Made by a program: the position numbers and the translations under genes
From: JBIQJD01 sp044507695
GTDB taxonomy: Bacteria; Bacteroidota; Ignavibacteria; Ignavibacteriales; Ignavibacteriaceae
Length of the DNA: 64,000 nt
Assembly: GCA_044507695.1 (NCBI GenBank)
Contig: JBIQJD010000008.1
Span: forward strand, 62,001 to 126,000
Direction: 5' to 3'
In this document: positions 32,716-42,139 of the stretch, in pieces
How positions within the stretch are numbered: position 1 is the first letter of the stretch
Layout: every line of letters begins with the position of its first letter
The notes under the pieces: model-generated
Databases searched by the model: none
What the model saw: only the letters and a program-made list of their open reading frames with translations
What the model was told of the DNA's origin: nothing

Positions 32716-35700
32716 ATGGCATTTTCTAAAAAACTGGTGAACGGTGAAACATTAACAAAAGATAATTTTAAAAATCCTCCGCATGAACTTGGAATTCTTC
32801 CTTTCTGGTTCTGGAATGGTGAAATGGATGAAAAGGAAATGGAATGGCAGATGCGGGAATACAAGGATAAAGGAATTCCCGGTTTATTTATTCACGGAAG
32901 ATTCGGAGAGAAGATAGGTTATCTTTCAGATACATGGTTTGAGCGTACAAAATTCACTGTTGAGAAGGCAAAAGAAATCGGGCTTGATATCTGGGTTTAT
33001 GATGAAATGAACTGGCCAAGCGGTACGGCTGAAAGGCAGGTGTTAAAAAAATATCCTCATTTAAAACAAAAATATCTTGAACTTGTTGCACTAAATGTTG
33101 ATGGCCCATTGTTCACATTTCTTGAAGCAACAGATGACAGGTATGTTAACACCGGAAATTCAAAACCAATTGCTGCGTTTGCATGCAGTGATAGAGAATT
33201 CAGAACAAAGATCGATAAACTGATTGATCTTACTCCTAATTTATCTTTCAACGCAGTAATTCCATGGGAAGCTCCTGCCGGCAAATGGCGCCTTCTTTAT
33301 TTTCTTGAGAAGGAAGTTGATTATTACATTGATACAATGAACCCGGAATCTACAAACAGGTTTATTGAAATTACTCATGAAGGATATAAAAAAGCAGTTG
33401 GTAATGATTTCGGAACGGTTGTTCCCGGTTTTTATACAGATGAACCGGCTATGCATTATTATCATGTTGGAATGAAGAATCATGTTATTCCATGGACCGC
33501 CCAGATGTTTAAAATCTTCCGTGAGAAAAGAGGATATGATTTAAAACCATATCTGCCTGCTCTTTATTTAGATATGGGAGAGAAGACAGCAAAAATAAGA
33601 TATGATTTCTGGCGCACGCTGACAGAACAGTATGCAGAGACTTATTATAAAAGAATAAAAGATTGGTGTGAAGAAAACGGCGTTCTGTTTACCGGGCATC
33701 TTCTGTTTGAAGAATGGCTCCGCCTGCAGGCCAGATGTGAAGGAAATATCTTTAAATATTTAAAGCACATGCACATCATTGGTGTTGATCATCTTTATCC
33801 AAAAATAGGAACAAGACAGGAACCCGATCAGCATGTTGCATTAAAACTGGGAAGTTCAGCCGCACATCATTTTAAAAGCACACGCCTGCTCTGTGAATCA
33901 ATGGGAGGAACGTACTGGGATTGTACTCTTGAACGTATGAAATGGATTGCCAACTGGGAATATGTTCTCGGTGTAAATCTTTTTAACAATCACGGATACC
34001 ATTATTCAATTGAAGGTGAAAGAAAAAGAGACTGGCCTCCTTCTCAATTTTATCATCATACATGGTGGAAGTATTACAATCATTTTACAGATTATATGGC
34101 AAGACTCGGGCACGTTCTTTCAGGCGGAAGACACGTTGCAAAGGTGCTGGTTCTGTATCCGATTAATACTATGTGGACAAACTACCAGCCTCAGAAGGTT
34201 GACAGAATTAGTAAAGCTGTTGAATCAAACTTTAACGCTCTTACGGATACATTACTTAGACTCCATTATGATTTTGATTATGTTGATGAAGATGTACTGA
34301 GTGAAGCAAAAATTAAAAACGGAAAAATTCATATAGCGGATGAAGAATATGAACTGCTGATACTTCCTCATCTTACTCATATTAAAAAATCATCCTGGAA
34401 TACAATTAAAAAGTTTACCACATCAGGCGGAAAAATAATTGCCGATACAATTCTTCCTTTTGAATTTTTAGATGATTCACTTCCTATGCATGTTCATAAA
34501 AACGGCGCAGCATCTGAAGTGAAAGAACTATTCGGAATTGATCCCCATGAACTGCTCGATGAGTTCAAAGGAAAAGGCAAAGCAAAGAAGAGAACAGATG
34601 GTTCTGAAACTATTTTTGTGCTTGATGGAAATAAATATCTGAAAAGAGATAAGGAAAAAGAATTAAACAGGTTAATTCTTAAATGTATAACTCCGGATGT
34701 TACAATCAGCCATGAAGATGTTTTTTATCTCCACAGAATAAAAGACAAACATGATGTTTATTTTATTACCAACACAAGTCAGAAGGTAATTGGTGATGTT
34801 GAAATATCATTTGAAAAAACCGGTCAGCCTGAAATATGGGATTTAAACACAGGCGAGATAAAAAAAGTTAATGTATATAAGATCAGAGACAACAGGTTAT
34901 ATCTCAAACTTCATTTTACATCTTCAGGTTCATTTTTAATCATTATTAAAGAAGGATTTAAAAAACCGTTTGTTTCAGAGAGCAATATTGAAATAGATAA
35001 TTTCAACGGGAAAGTAATTTCAGGATTTACCAAACACAATATTAGCAAAGCTGTTATTAAGGTAGAAGATCAAGAAGGAGTAAGAACAATTTCTGCACAA
35101 GCAGAAAAAAATCTTCCGGCAATTAATCTGGGCTCAAAATTCAATTTTAAAATTGAAGATGATAATGTTCTTTGTACTGCCAGGTGGAGAATGAAAATTG
35201 ATGAAGGAACGGATGAAAATTTTTATAAGAAAGAGTATGATGACAGCAACTGGCTCTATGTATCAAACGGTGCATGGGAAATGATGCTTCCGCAGGAAAG
35301 AGATGCTGAATCCTACCCGGTTGATCTTCTTTACAGAACAAATTTTAAAGTTGACTCTCTGCCATCAAAACTCGCGCTGCTGATTGATGGATTCAGCGGA
35401 TCATCTTTTAAATTATTTATAAACGGAAACGAAGTAAGAAAGGGATTCAAACGCAGCAAGCTTGATGCGGAGATAAAAGAAGTTGATATAAGAGAATTTG
35501 TCCGTGAAGGAGAAAATTCCGTTGCAGTTAAATTAACAGTAAACAGAAGAACAGACGGTATTCTCGATCTTCTGAAAATCACCGGAGATTTTTCTCTTAC
35601 GCCAAACGGTGATTTTTATTCAATTGATAAACCTGCTCATTCACTTTCAGTTGGAGACTGGACAAAAAAAGGTTATCCGTTTTATTCCGGCACCGGAGTT

Positions 35701-35988
35701 TACAGTACTGAGGTGAATATTCCGGAGGAATACTTAAATGGCAAATTATTTCTTGAAGCAGACTGCGGTGAAGATGTACTTGAAGTTGTTGTGAACGGAA
35801 AGAATAAGGTTGCACCGTGGCATCCGTATTCAATTGATATTTCTGATCTGGTAAAACCCGGAATAAATATGATTGAACTGAAGGTAACAAATACACTGAT
35901 AAATATACTTGAAGCTGTTCAGCTTAAATCAGGATTATTAAAGCAGCCTAAAATAATTCACGCTGCAAGATATAATTTCAATTTATAA
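32716..35988 (+). CDS. GH106-like alpha-L-rhamnosidase family glycoside hydrolase
   Basis: A 1090-residue enzyme. The N-terminal TIM-barrel portion starts with LGILPFWFWNGEMDEKEMEW and IPGLFIHGRFGEKIGYLS, both hallmarks of GH106-type proteins, followed by FYTDEPAMHYYH and TGHLLFEEWLRLQARCEGN. C-terminal domains (about 800-1060) have two galactose-binding-like beta sandwiches (ALLIDGFSGSSFKLFING, LEVVVNGKNKVAPWHPYSID). No signal peptide is present, so it probably acts on imported oligosaccharides in the cytoplasm. Rhamnosidase activity is the family's main known activity, but GH106-like proteins are diverse, so the substrate is tentative. Confidence 0.8.
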   Translation: MAFSKKLVNGETLTKDNFKNPPHELGILPFWFWNGEMDEKEMEWQMREYKDKGIPGLFIHGRFGEKIGYLSDTWFERTKFTVEKAKEIGLDIWVYDEMNWPSGTAERQVLKKYPHLKQKYLELVALNVDGPLFTFLEATDDRYVNTGNSKPIAAFACSDREFRTKIDKLIDLTPNLSFNAVIPWEAPAGKWRLLYFLEKEVDYYIDTMNPESTNRFIEITHEGYKKAVGNDFGTVVPGFYTDEPAMHYYHVGMKNHVIPWTAQMFKIFREKRGYDLKPYLPALYLDMGEKTAKIRYDFWRTLTEQYAETYYKRIKDWCEENGVLFTGHLLFEEWLRLQARCEGNIFKYLKHMHIIGVDHLYPKIGTRQEPDQHVALKLGSSAAHHFKSTRLLCESMGGTYWDCTLERMKWIANWEYVLGVNLFNNHGYHYSIEGERKRDWPPSQFYHHTWWKYYNHFTDYMARLGHVLSGGRHVAKVLVLYPINTMWTNYQPQKVDRISKAVESNFNALTDTLLRLHYDFDYVDEDVLSEAKIKNGKIHIADEEYELLILPHLTHIKKSSWNTIKKFTTSGGKIIADTILPFEFLDDSLPMHVHKNGAASEVKELFGIDPHELLDEFKGKGKAKKRTDGSETIFVLDGNKYLKRDKEKELNRLILKCITPDVTISHEDVFYLHRIKDKHDVYFITNTSQKVIGDVEISFEKTGQPEIWDLNTGEIKKVNVYKIRDNRLYLKLHFTSSGSFLIIIKEGFKKPFVSESNIEIDNFNGKVISGFTKHNISKAVIKVEDQEGVRTISAQAEKNLPAINLGSKFNFKIEDDNVLCTARWRMKIDEGTDENFYKKEYDDSNWLYVSNGAWEMMLPQERDAESYPVDLLYRTNFKVDSLPSKLALLIDGFSGSSFKLFINGNEVRKGFKRSKLDAEIKEVDIREFVREGENSVAVKLTVNRRTDGILDLLKITGDFSLTPNGDFYSIDKPAHSLSVGDWTKKGYPFYSGTGVYSTEVNIPEEYLNGKLFLEADCGEDVLEVVVNGKNKVAPWHPYSIDISDLVKPGINMIELKVTNTLINILEAVQLKSGLLKQPKIIHAARYNFNL

Positions 35989-36068
35989 AGGAAAGAAAAA
36001 ATTTCATTTAAAGAAAAATATCAGCAGCAAAGATTTCTGTTGATGCATAAAATTTTTGGAGTATTGAG

Positions 36069-36989
36069 ATGAGCAAATCGGGTGTGCTGGTTGTGGGAAG
36101 TGCGAATATGGATCTTGTTGTTACAACTGAAAGATTTCCCAAACCGGGGGAGACAATTTTCGGAAAGAGTTTTCAAATGTTTCCCGGCGGAAAGGGAGCT
36201 AACCAGGCAGTAAGCAGTGCTAAACTCGGAGTTAAAACAATTTTCATCGGTAAGTTTGGCAATGATGATTTTTGCAAACGCCTTACAGAAAGCATGGCAG
36301 ATAATGGTGTTCAGCTTCAGCACATACTAATTGATGAAAATGAAACAACAGGCACTGCACTAATCACCGTTGAAAAACACGGACAGAACGAGATAATTGT
36401 TATCTCGGGAAGCAACATGAAATTAACTCCTGATGATATTGAAAAATCAAAACAGGTATTTAAAGAAGTTAATGTAGTTCTTGCGCAGCTTGAGATACCA
36501 ATTCAAACAGTAATTAAAACTGCACAGCTAAGTAAGGCAAACGGAGCAGTATTTATTTTAAATCCGGCTCCGGCACAGCAGCTCCCCGATGAACTGCTTC
36601 AGCTTTGTGATTACCTGATTCCAAATGAAACAGAGCTTGAAATTTTATCAGGAATAAAAGTTACAGATGAATCATCAGCCCGGCAGGCGGCAGAAAAATT
36701 AGCTGCAAAAGGAGTTAGTAATATAATTGTAACAATGGGTGAAAAAGGTGCTTTGTTTGTTAACGGAAAGGCGCAATTTTATCCTGCAATTAAAGTTGAA
36801 GCTGTTGATACAACTGCTGCGGGTGATGCCTTCTGCGGCGCATTGGCTTATTCCCTTGCAAAAGAAATTTCTATTGATAAAGCAATCACACTTGCCAATA
36901 AGGTTGCATCAATATCTGTTACAAGATCAGGCGCGCAAAGTTCAATGCCATACTGCGATGAAGTTAAAGATTTAATTGAATCATTATAA
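36069..36989 (+). CDS. rbsK: Ribokinase
   Basis: A 306-residue PfkB-family kinase that phosphorylates ribose (or a related pentose) with ATP. The N-terminal VVGSANMDLV and GGKGANQAVSSAKLG blocks and the C-terminal catalytic DTTAAGDAFCGALAYSLA (Asp as base) are canonical. It is followed 17 bases later by rbsD and then an aldo/keto reductase, which supports ribose as the substrate. Cytoplasmic. Confidence 0.93.
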   Translation: MSKSGVLVVGSANMDLVVTTERFPKPGETIFGKSFQMFPGGKGANQAVSSAKLGVKTIFIGKFGNDDFCKRLTESMADNGVQLQHILIDENETTGTALITVEKHGQNEIIVISGSNMKLTPDDIEKSKQVFKEVNVVLAQLEIPIQTVIKTAQLSKANGAVFILNPAPAQQLPDELLQLCDYLIPNETELEILSGIKVTDESSARQAAEKLAAKGVSNIIVTMGEKGALFVNGKAQFYPAIKVEAVDTTAAGDAFCGALAYSLAKEISIDKAITLANKVASISVTRSGAQSSMPYCDEVKDLIESL

Positions 36990-37006
36990 TTTCCGGGAAA
37001 AATTAC

Positions 37007-37408
37007 ATGAAAAAAACTGCACTGTTAAATGCCCCGCTTTCCAAATTGATTGCATCGATGGGGCATACAAATAAACTGGTGATTTGTGACAGCGGATTGC
37101 CTATCCCCAGAAACTCAGAAGTTATTGATCTGGCGCTGACGAAAAATATTCCCCGATTTATTGATACATTAAAAATTATTCTTGAAGAACTAAAAGTTGA
37201 AGAAGCAATTATTGCCGAAGAAATGATTTCAAGAAGCAACGGACTTTATGATGAATTAAGTAAGGTATTAAGCGGCGTGAATATTAAAAAAGTATCTCAT
37301 GAGGAATTTAAAACACTAACTAAAAGTGAAGAAGATATTGCGTTCGTAAGAACCGGGGAAGCTACTCCCTACGCAAATGTTATTCTGGTTTCAGGCGTAA
37401 CTTTTTAA
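37007..37408 (+). CDS. rbsD: D-ribose pyranase
   Basis: This 133-residue RbsD/FucU-type mutarotase interconverts pyranose and furanose forms so that ribokinase can act on ribofuranose. His20 in ASMGHTNK and the C-terminal GEATPYANVIL block, which lines the active site, are intact. It is next to rbsK. FucU is an alternative but less likely given that neighbour. Confidence 0.92.
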   Translation: MKKTALLNAPLSKLIASMGHTNKLVICDSGLPIPRNSEVIDLALTKNIPRFIDTLKIILEELKVEEAIIAEEMISRSNGLYDELSKVLSGVNIKKVSHEEFKTLTKSEEDIAFVRTGEATPYANVILVSGVTF

Positions 37409-37421
37409 TTAACAGGTAAAA

Positions 37422-38414
37422 ATGAAATACAGACAATTTGGAAATACAGGGTGGAGTATATCTGAGATAAGTTTTGGCGCATGGGCAATTGGCGGAGATA
37501 TGTGGGGCCCGCAGAACGATGATGAATCTGTTAAAGCACTTCACAAAGCAGTTGATCTGGGCGTTAATTTTATTGATACTGCACAAGGCTACGGAAAAGG
37601 ACATAGTGAAGAATTAATAGGGAAATTTCTTAAGGAACGAAGAGAGGAAATTTTTGTTGCCACCAAAATCCCTCCGGTTGAAGGCACCGTTTGGCCTCCT
37701 CCGCAGGAACAGGATATTCTAATTTCTTATCCCGAAGGATATCTTACAAAACAATGTGAGATTTCTTTAAAAAGATTGCAGCGTGATTACATCGATGTTC
37801 TTCAATTCCATACCTGGGCTGCAGCTTTTAATACAAGAGATGAATGGTTTAATGAATTAAGCAGATTGAAAGAGCAGGGTAAGATAAGAGCTATCGGTGT
37901 TTCAGTGCATGATACAACTCCGGATAGTGTTATCGGTTCTCTGGCACTTAATAAGGTAGATTCCGTTCAGGTTATCTACAATATTTTTGAGCAGTATCCT
38001 GAGTGGAATTTGTTCCCTGTAGCTCAGCATTTTGCTGCTGCTATAATTGTTCGTGTGCCATTTGATGAAGGTGCATTAACAGGAAAGTTTACCGAATCGA
38101 CAAAATTTCCTGAAGGTGATGTAAGAAAGCATTACTTCCGGGGGAATAATCTTAAAGCTGTAATAAAAAAAGTTGAAGAGATAAAGCAAGTTAAAGATGA
38201 ACAACATCCTCAAATGAGTATGGCTGAATATGCACTTAGATTTTGCTTAAGCCATCCCGCTGTCAGTACCGTAATTCCCGGTATCAGAAATATTAGGCAG
38301 GCTGAAATGAATACTGCTGCGAGCGATGGTGTTCTTTTATCTGAAGAAGAAAAAAATAAATTAAAGAAGTTCTGTTGGCGTAAGGATTTCTGGAGAGAAG
38401 AAGCAGTTTTATAA
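37422..38414 (+). CDS. Aldo/keto reductase
   Basis: A 330-residue AKR with the full catalytic tetrad: Asp52 and Tyr57 (FIDTAQGYGKG), Lys82 (ATKIPP) and His130 (LQFHTW). It contains ISFGAWAIGG near the N-terminus and a C-terminal NADP-binding stretch (HPAVSTVIPGIRN). It begins 14 bases after rbsD, so it is probably part of the sugar-metabolism operon and reduces or oxidises a sugar aldehyde. The specific substrate is unknown. Confidence 0.9.
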   Translation: MKYRQFGNTGWSISEISFGAWAIGGDMWGPQNDDESVKALHKAVDLGVNFIDTAQGYGKGHSEELIGKFLKERREEIFVATKIPPVEGTVWPPPQEQDILISYPEGYLTKQCEISLKRLQRDYIDVLQFHTWAAAFNTRDEWFNELSRLKEQGKIRAIGVSVHDTTPDSVIGSLALNKVDSVQVIYNIFEQYPEWNLFPVAQHFAAAIIVRVPFDEGALTGKFTESTKFPEGDVRKHYFRGNNLKAVIKKVEEIKQVKDEQHPQMSMAEYALRFCLSHPAVSTVIPGIRNIRQAEMNTAASDGVLLSEEEKNKLKKFCWRKDFWREEAVL

Positions 38415-38435
38415 TTATAAAATAAAGGAGATATA

Positions 38436-39887
38436 ATGTTCCTGAGAAAAGTTAATATTAGTTTGCTGCTCGCGCTGTTTTTATTCACACCGCTGATTCA
38501 TGCGCAATCGGATAAACTTATTTATGATGAGATTACCAATAACCGGCAGGGTGAATATTACCACATACCCGTAGGTTTGTGTGAGGATTATCCTGAAGAA
38601 ACAACAACCATGGAAATCATAAAAGGTGATTTTGAATTCCTAAAAAAACATGGTGTAAAACTGTTAAGAATTTCGTTTGGCTGGGATGCAATAGAAGCTG
38701 AAGAAGGAAAATATGATTGGCTATTCTGGGACGATTATGTAAAAATGGCTGTAGATGATTACGGAATTACACTGGTGCCTTACATCTGCTATATTCCCCA
38801 ATGGATTTCCAAAAATCCACAGGATACACTTTTCTTCTGGAATTATCCTCCAAAAGATTTAAAGCCATGGAGTGATTTTATAAAGACTCTCGTTACACGA
38901 TACAAAGACAGAATTAGAACATGGGAAATCTGGAATGAACCTGATATCTGGATTTACTGGCAGGGAACACGCGATGAGTTTGCTGAATTTATGAAGGTTG
39001 GTTCTGAAGCAGTTAAAGAAGCTGATCCGACAGCAAAAGTAGTTTTCCCGGGAATTGCGTACGATCCTGAATTTGTAAAAAGCTTGTTTAAGGATTATAA
39101 TCTCGGCAGCAACTTTGATATTGTGAATATGCACAATTACTATGAAACATGGCACCGCCATCCGATTGAAGAAATTACAACTTATATAAACGAAGTACGT
39201 GATGTTGTTTGGAGATACGGAAAGAATCAGCCCTTGTGGATGGCTGAAGTTGGTTACAGCACATTCCGCAAAGGTGCAAGAGTTTCAGATTCTTACTCAG
39301 CATATTTTGAATATGAACACACTCCCGAATACCAGGCAGTTCATCTTTTTAAAACATTGGTGCTTGCAGCATCAACAGAAAACATTGAAGCAGTTGCATG
39401 GTATGAAGTGAAAGATCTTCCGCCGCATGAAGGAGTGATTGGTGATAACGATAATAACAGGTATCTCGGTGTTGCATATCCGGATCATAAACCTAAGCCG
39501 GCTGCTCGGGCACTTCAGTTCTTTAATGAATTGTTTTCACAAAAATATAAAAGCATTGATGATATGCTCTGGGTTAATAAAGCAGTTGGTTCCGATGTTC
39601 AGACGCATGCTTTTCAAAATGAAGATGGAAGTATAATTGTTGCTGCATGGATTCAGACAATTCTTCCGGGCAAACAGATGGAAGATAAATCCGGTATGGT
39701 AAAAGATAACCGCAAGGAAAATGTATCAGTCAGAATTCCTGTTCAGACCGGCAGCAAAGCAACATTGTATAATGAGCTTGGCGATGCAAAAGATTTTTCC
39801 TCTTCATTAAAGAAAACTGATGATGGAATTGAGCTGAAAGATATTTCACTTGAAGGTGGAAAGATTGCAGTTATAAAAATTGAATAA
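38436..39887 (+). CDS. Secreted clan-A glycoside hydrolase, GH39/GH5-like
   Basis: A 483-residue protein with a signal peptide (1-24, ending IHAQ). A (beta/alpha)8 barrel follows; the acid/base Glu168 lies in WEIWNEPD and the nucleophile Glu271 in LWMAEVGYS. A small beta domain makes the last 80 or so residues. The pattern WNEPD plus AEVGY fits GH39-type xylosidases and related GH families, so beta-xylosidase is a reasonable guess. It follows the aldo/keto reductase by 21 bases. Confidence 0.75.
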   Translation: MFLRKVNISLLLALFLFTPLIHAQSDKLIYDEITNNRQGEYYHIPVGLCEDYPEETTTMEIIKGDFEFLKKHGVKLLRISFGWDAIEAEEGKYDWLFWDDYVKMAVDDYGITLVPYICYIPQWISKNPQDTLFFWNYPPKDLKPWSDFIKTLVTRYKDRIRTWEIWNEPDIWIYWQGTRDEFAEFMKVGSEAVKEADPTAKVVFPGIAYDPEFVKSLFKDYNLGSNFDIVNMHNYYETWHRHPIEEITTYINEVRDVVWRYGKNQPLWMAEVGYSTFRKGARVSDSYSAYFEYEHTPEYQAVHLFKTLVLAASTENIEAVAWYEVKDLPPHEGVIGDNDNNRYLGVAYPDHKPKPAARALQFFNELFSQKYKSIDDMLWVNKAVGSDVQTHAFQNEDGSIIVAAWIQTILPGKQMEDKSGMVKDNRKENVSVRIPVQTGSKATLYNELGDAKDFSSSLKKTDDGIELKDISLEGGKIAVIKIE

Positions 39888-39919
39888 TGCATTCTCCATG
39901 AAGCGAGGATTGAAATTTT

Positions 39920-40381
39920 ATGAAAAGTAAAAATGCAGCACCGGAAAATTTCGGTAAGTATGGAAAAATTGTGAAAGCTCCGCAAGGCAAACCAACTTCT
40001 GAAGCAGCAGATTATAAATTCTGGTCTGATATTGCTAATTATAAAATTGATGGCAATACGGAAGTTGGCATTTGCACAGTTTACAAGCAGGATGAAAATA
40101 TTATAACCGGAATGGAGCGGCATCTTCACACTCCTGAAATTCTGATTCCTATTGATGCGCCATTTGTTTTGCCGGTAATGCTTGATGATGAAGATTCAGC
40201 TGAAGCTTTTAAAATAGAAATAGGAGAAGCGATAATAATTAACAACGCTGTGTGGCATGGAGCCTGTTTACCGGTTGGTAAAAATGAATCATCTTATTTC
40301 GTGATATTCAGGCACCGCACGCCGCAGGAAGATGTTGAGAAAAAAACTGTTTCCCCTTTTAAAATAGAAATTGAAAACTAA
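39920..40381 (+). CDS. Cupin protein, ureidoglycolate-lyase-like
   Basis: A 153-residue single-cupin protein. The block ERHLHTPEILIPIDAPFVLPV and NNAVWHGACLPVG match the AllA (ureidoglycolate lyase) fold. No purine-degradation genes are near, so the real substrate is probably a small sugar acid or keto-acid from this locus. It lies between the GH39-like gene and the DUF6259 protein, which it precedes by about 25 bases. Confidence 0.65.
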   Translation: MKSKNAAPENFGKYGKIVKAPQGKPTSEAADYKFWSDIANYKIDGNTEVGICTVYKQDENIITGMERHLHTPEILIPIDAPFVLPVMLDDEDSAEAFKIEIGEAIIINNAVWHGACLPVGKNESSYFVIFRHRTPQEDVEKKTVSPFKIEIEN

Positions 40382-40405
40382 ATAGTCTTAAGCACGGAAT
40401 TTTAC

Positions 40406-42136
40406 TTGCAGATTTTCTACACAAAAAATTTAATGATTGCTTTCCAGGAAGATCCTTTTTTAATAAAGGAAATTTCTGATAAAAACACCGGCAAGCTTTT
40501 TTGCAAGGATGGAAAGCAGATGATTACAATCCGTTCTCCTCTGCATATATCCGATCCTTCCGCGATTTACATTCTTTCTTCATTCTCAAAAACTGAAGAT
40601 GAAATAAGATTTAAATTAGTTGATGATGAGAATGAAAACGCCGCTGAGATAATTATTGCTGAAACCAATTACGGCGCAAGGTTTAAAATTTCTTTTAGTG
40701 CATCAGAAGTAATCTGGCTGGCGGAATGGAAGTTAAGCGGATTTTTATTTGATAATGTAATTGTTCCCGCTCTTGGCGGACAATCTTTATCAAAAGAGAT
40801 GACTCCTGAAACAACTCTTAGTTACAAATATCCTTTCTGGTGGAATGCACAATTTGTAATTGGTGAACAAGAAAATGATGGATTGTTTGTTCATTTAAAA
40901 GATGAAAAACCAAATTTAAAGTTATTACGTGTTAGAAAAGATTCAGATCAATTTCATCTTACAATTGGATTTGAAGCGGAAGCACCGCTAAAACACAAAA
41001 CGCTTGAAGCTGAATTTTTTATTGACAGTTACCTGAATGACTGGAGAATCCCGGTTGATCAGCATAGAACATGGCTTGAAGAAAAATTTAAACTTGTTCC
41101 GCTAAATGAAAATCCGCACATGCCCGCCTGGGCAAAGAAAATTAATTTTATTCTTGAGCCTTGGGGAATGCGGAAAGATCAGCCCGAACCACACCACACA
41201 TTTGAACAGATAGGTGAGAGAATTAAAGAATGGGCTGCACTTCATTCACCTGAAAAAACATTATTGTATCTGCCCGGATTTGCAGAGAACGGAATTGATT
41301 CGCACGCACCAGATTATAACCCAAGTATTAAATGCGGCGGTGAAGAAAAATTTATTGAGTTGATTGATACCGCACATCAGCTTGGTTTTAAAGTAATGCT
41401 TCATACAAATGTTCTTGCACTTACATTCACACATCCTGTGTATGAAGAATTTAAAAAATTCCAGGTGGTTGATGCATTTAACCGCAGGCTTGGCTGGGGA
41501 ATGGATATTGATGGTGACTGGCTTCCGGAAGATTATTTTGCATATGTTAATCCCGGCTTTACTGAATGGGGAGATTATATGGAATCAGTTATCGGCAAAT
41601 TAATTAATACTTATAATGCTGATGCTGTTTTTCTGGATCAAACACTTCTTGCATTTAATATCGGCAGCGGTCCCAATTTTCTTACAGGAATGAGAGAGCA
41701 TATCCAGAGACTGCAAATAGCATTTCCAAAAACTCTTTTTGCAGGAGAAGGATTGCATGAAGAAGTTCTTGCTGCTCTTCCTTTTGTGCAGATTCACGGG
41801 ATTGACAGCTTGTCTGAAGTCCACGGAATGGAAGGAAGAAAATCATGGCGTAATGTTCATCCTGTTTCAACTTATTTGTTCGGCAAGTATACAAGATTTA
41901 CCGCTCATCTTTTAACAAAATATCCGAAGCATAAAATGTTTAAGCTTCAGGAAGATGCATACAAAAAACTTGATGTTCTTCCTGCTTTGTGTTTGTATGA
42001 TTATAAACAGGAGATTGATATTCCCGAAGTCAGAAAGATGATTCTTCGTGCAAAAAAACTGAACAGAATTTTTAAAGAGAAAGAAATTCATTATTCAAAT
42101 CCCAATAAAAAAGAAACAGAAGAAATAATGGAGTAA
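40406..42136 (+). CDS. DUF6259-type putative glycoside hydrolase
   Basis: A 576-residue protein. TTG 40406 is the first in-frame start; ATG 40433 (residue 10) is an alternative. Residues about 60-230 are a beta-sandwich with the WNAQFVIGEQENDGLFVHL block. A TIM-barrel-like region follows (FILEPWGMR, MLHTNVLALTF, DAVFLDQTLL and FAGEGLHEEVLA), where Asp and Glu fit a retaining glycosidase. It resembles DUF6259 proteins related to the alpha-galactosidase clan. No signal peptide, so probably cytoplasmic. Activity unknown. Confidence 0.7.
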   Translation: MQIFYTKNLMIAFQEDPFLIKEISDKNTGKLFCKDGKQMITIRSPLHISDPSAIYILSSFSKTEDEIRFKLVDDENENAAEIIIAETNYGARFKISFSASEVIWLAEWKLSGFLFDNVIVPALGGQSLSKEMTPETTLSYKYPFWWNAQFVIGEQENDGLFVHLKDEKPNLKLLRVRKDSDQFHLTIGFEAEAPLKHKTLEAEFFIDSYLNDWRIPVDQHRTWLEEKFKLVPLNENPHMPAWAKKINFILEPWGMRKDQPEPHHTFEQIGERIKEWAALHSPEKTLLYLPGFAENGIDSHAPDYNPSIKCGGEEKFIELIDTAHQLGFKVMLHTNVLALTFTHPVYEEFKKFQVVDAFNRRLGWGMDIDGDWLPEDYFAYVNPGFTEWGDYMESVIGKLINTYNADAVFLDQTLLAFNIGSGPNFLTGMREHIQRLQIAFPKTLFAGEGLHEEVLAALPFVQIHGIDSLSEVHGMEGRKSWRNVHPVSTYLFGKYTRFTAHLLTKYPKHKMFKLQEDAYKKLDVLPALCLYDYKQEIDIPEVRKMILRAKKLNRIFKEKEIHYSNPNKKETEEIME

Positions 42137-42139
42137 AAA

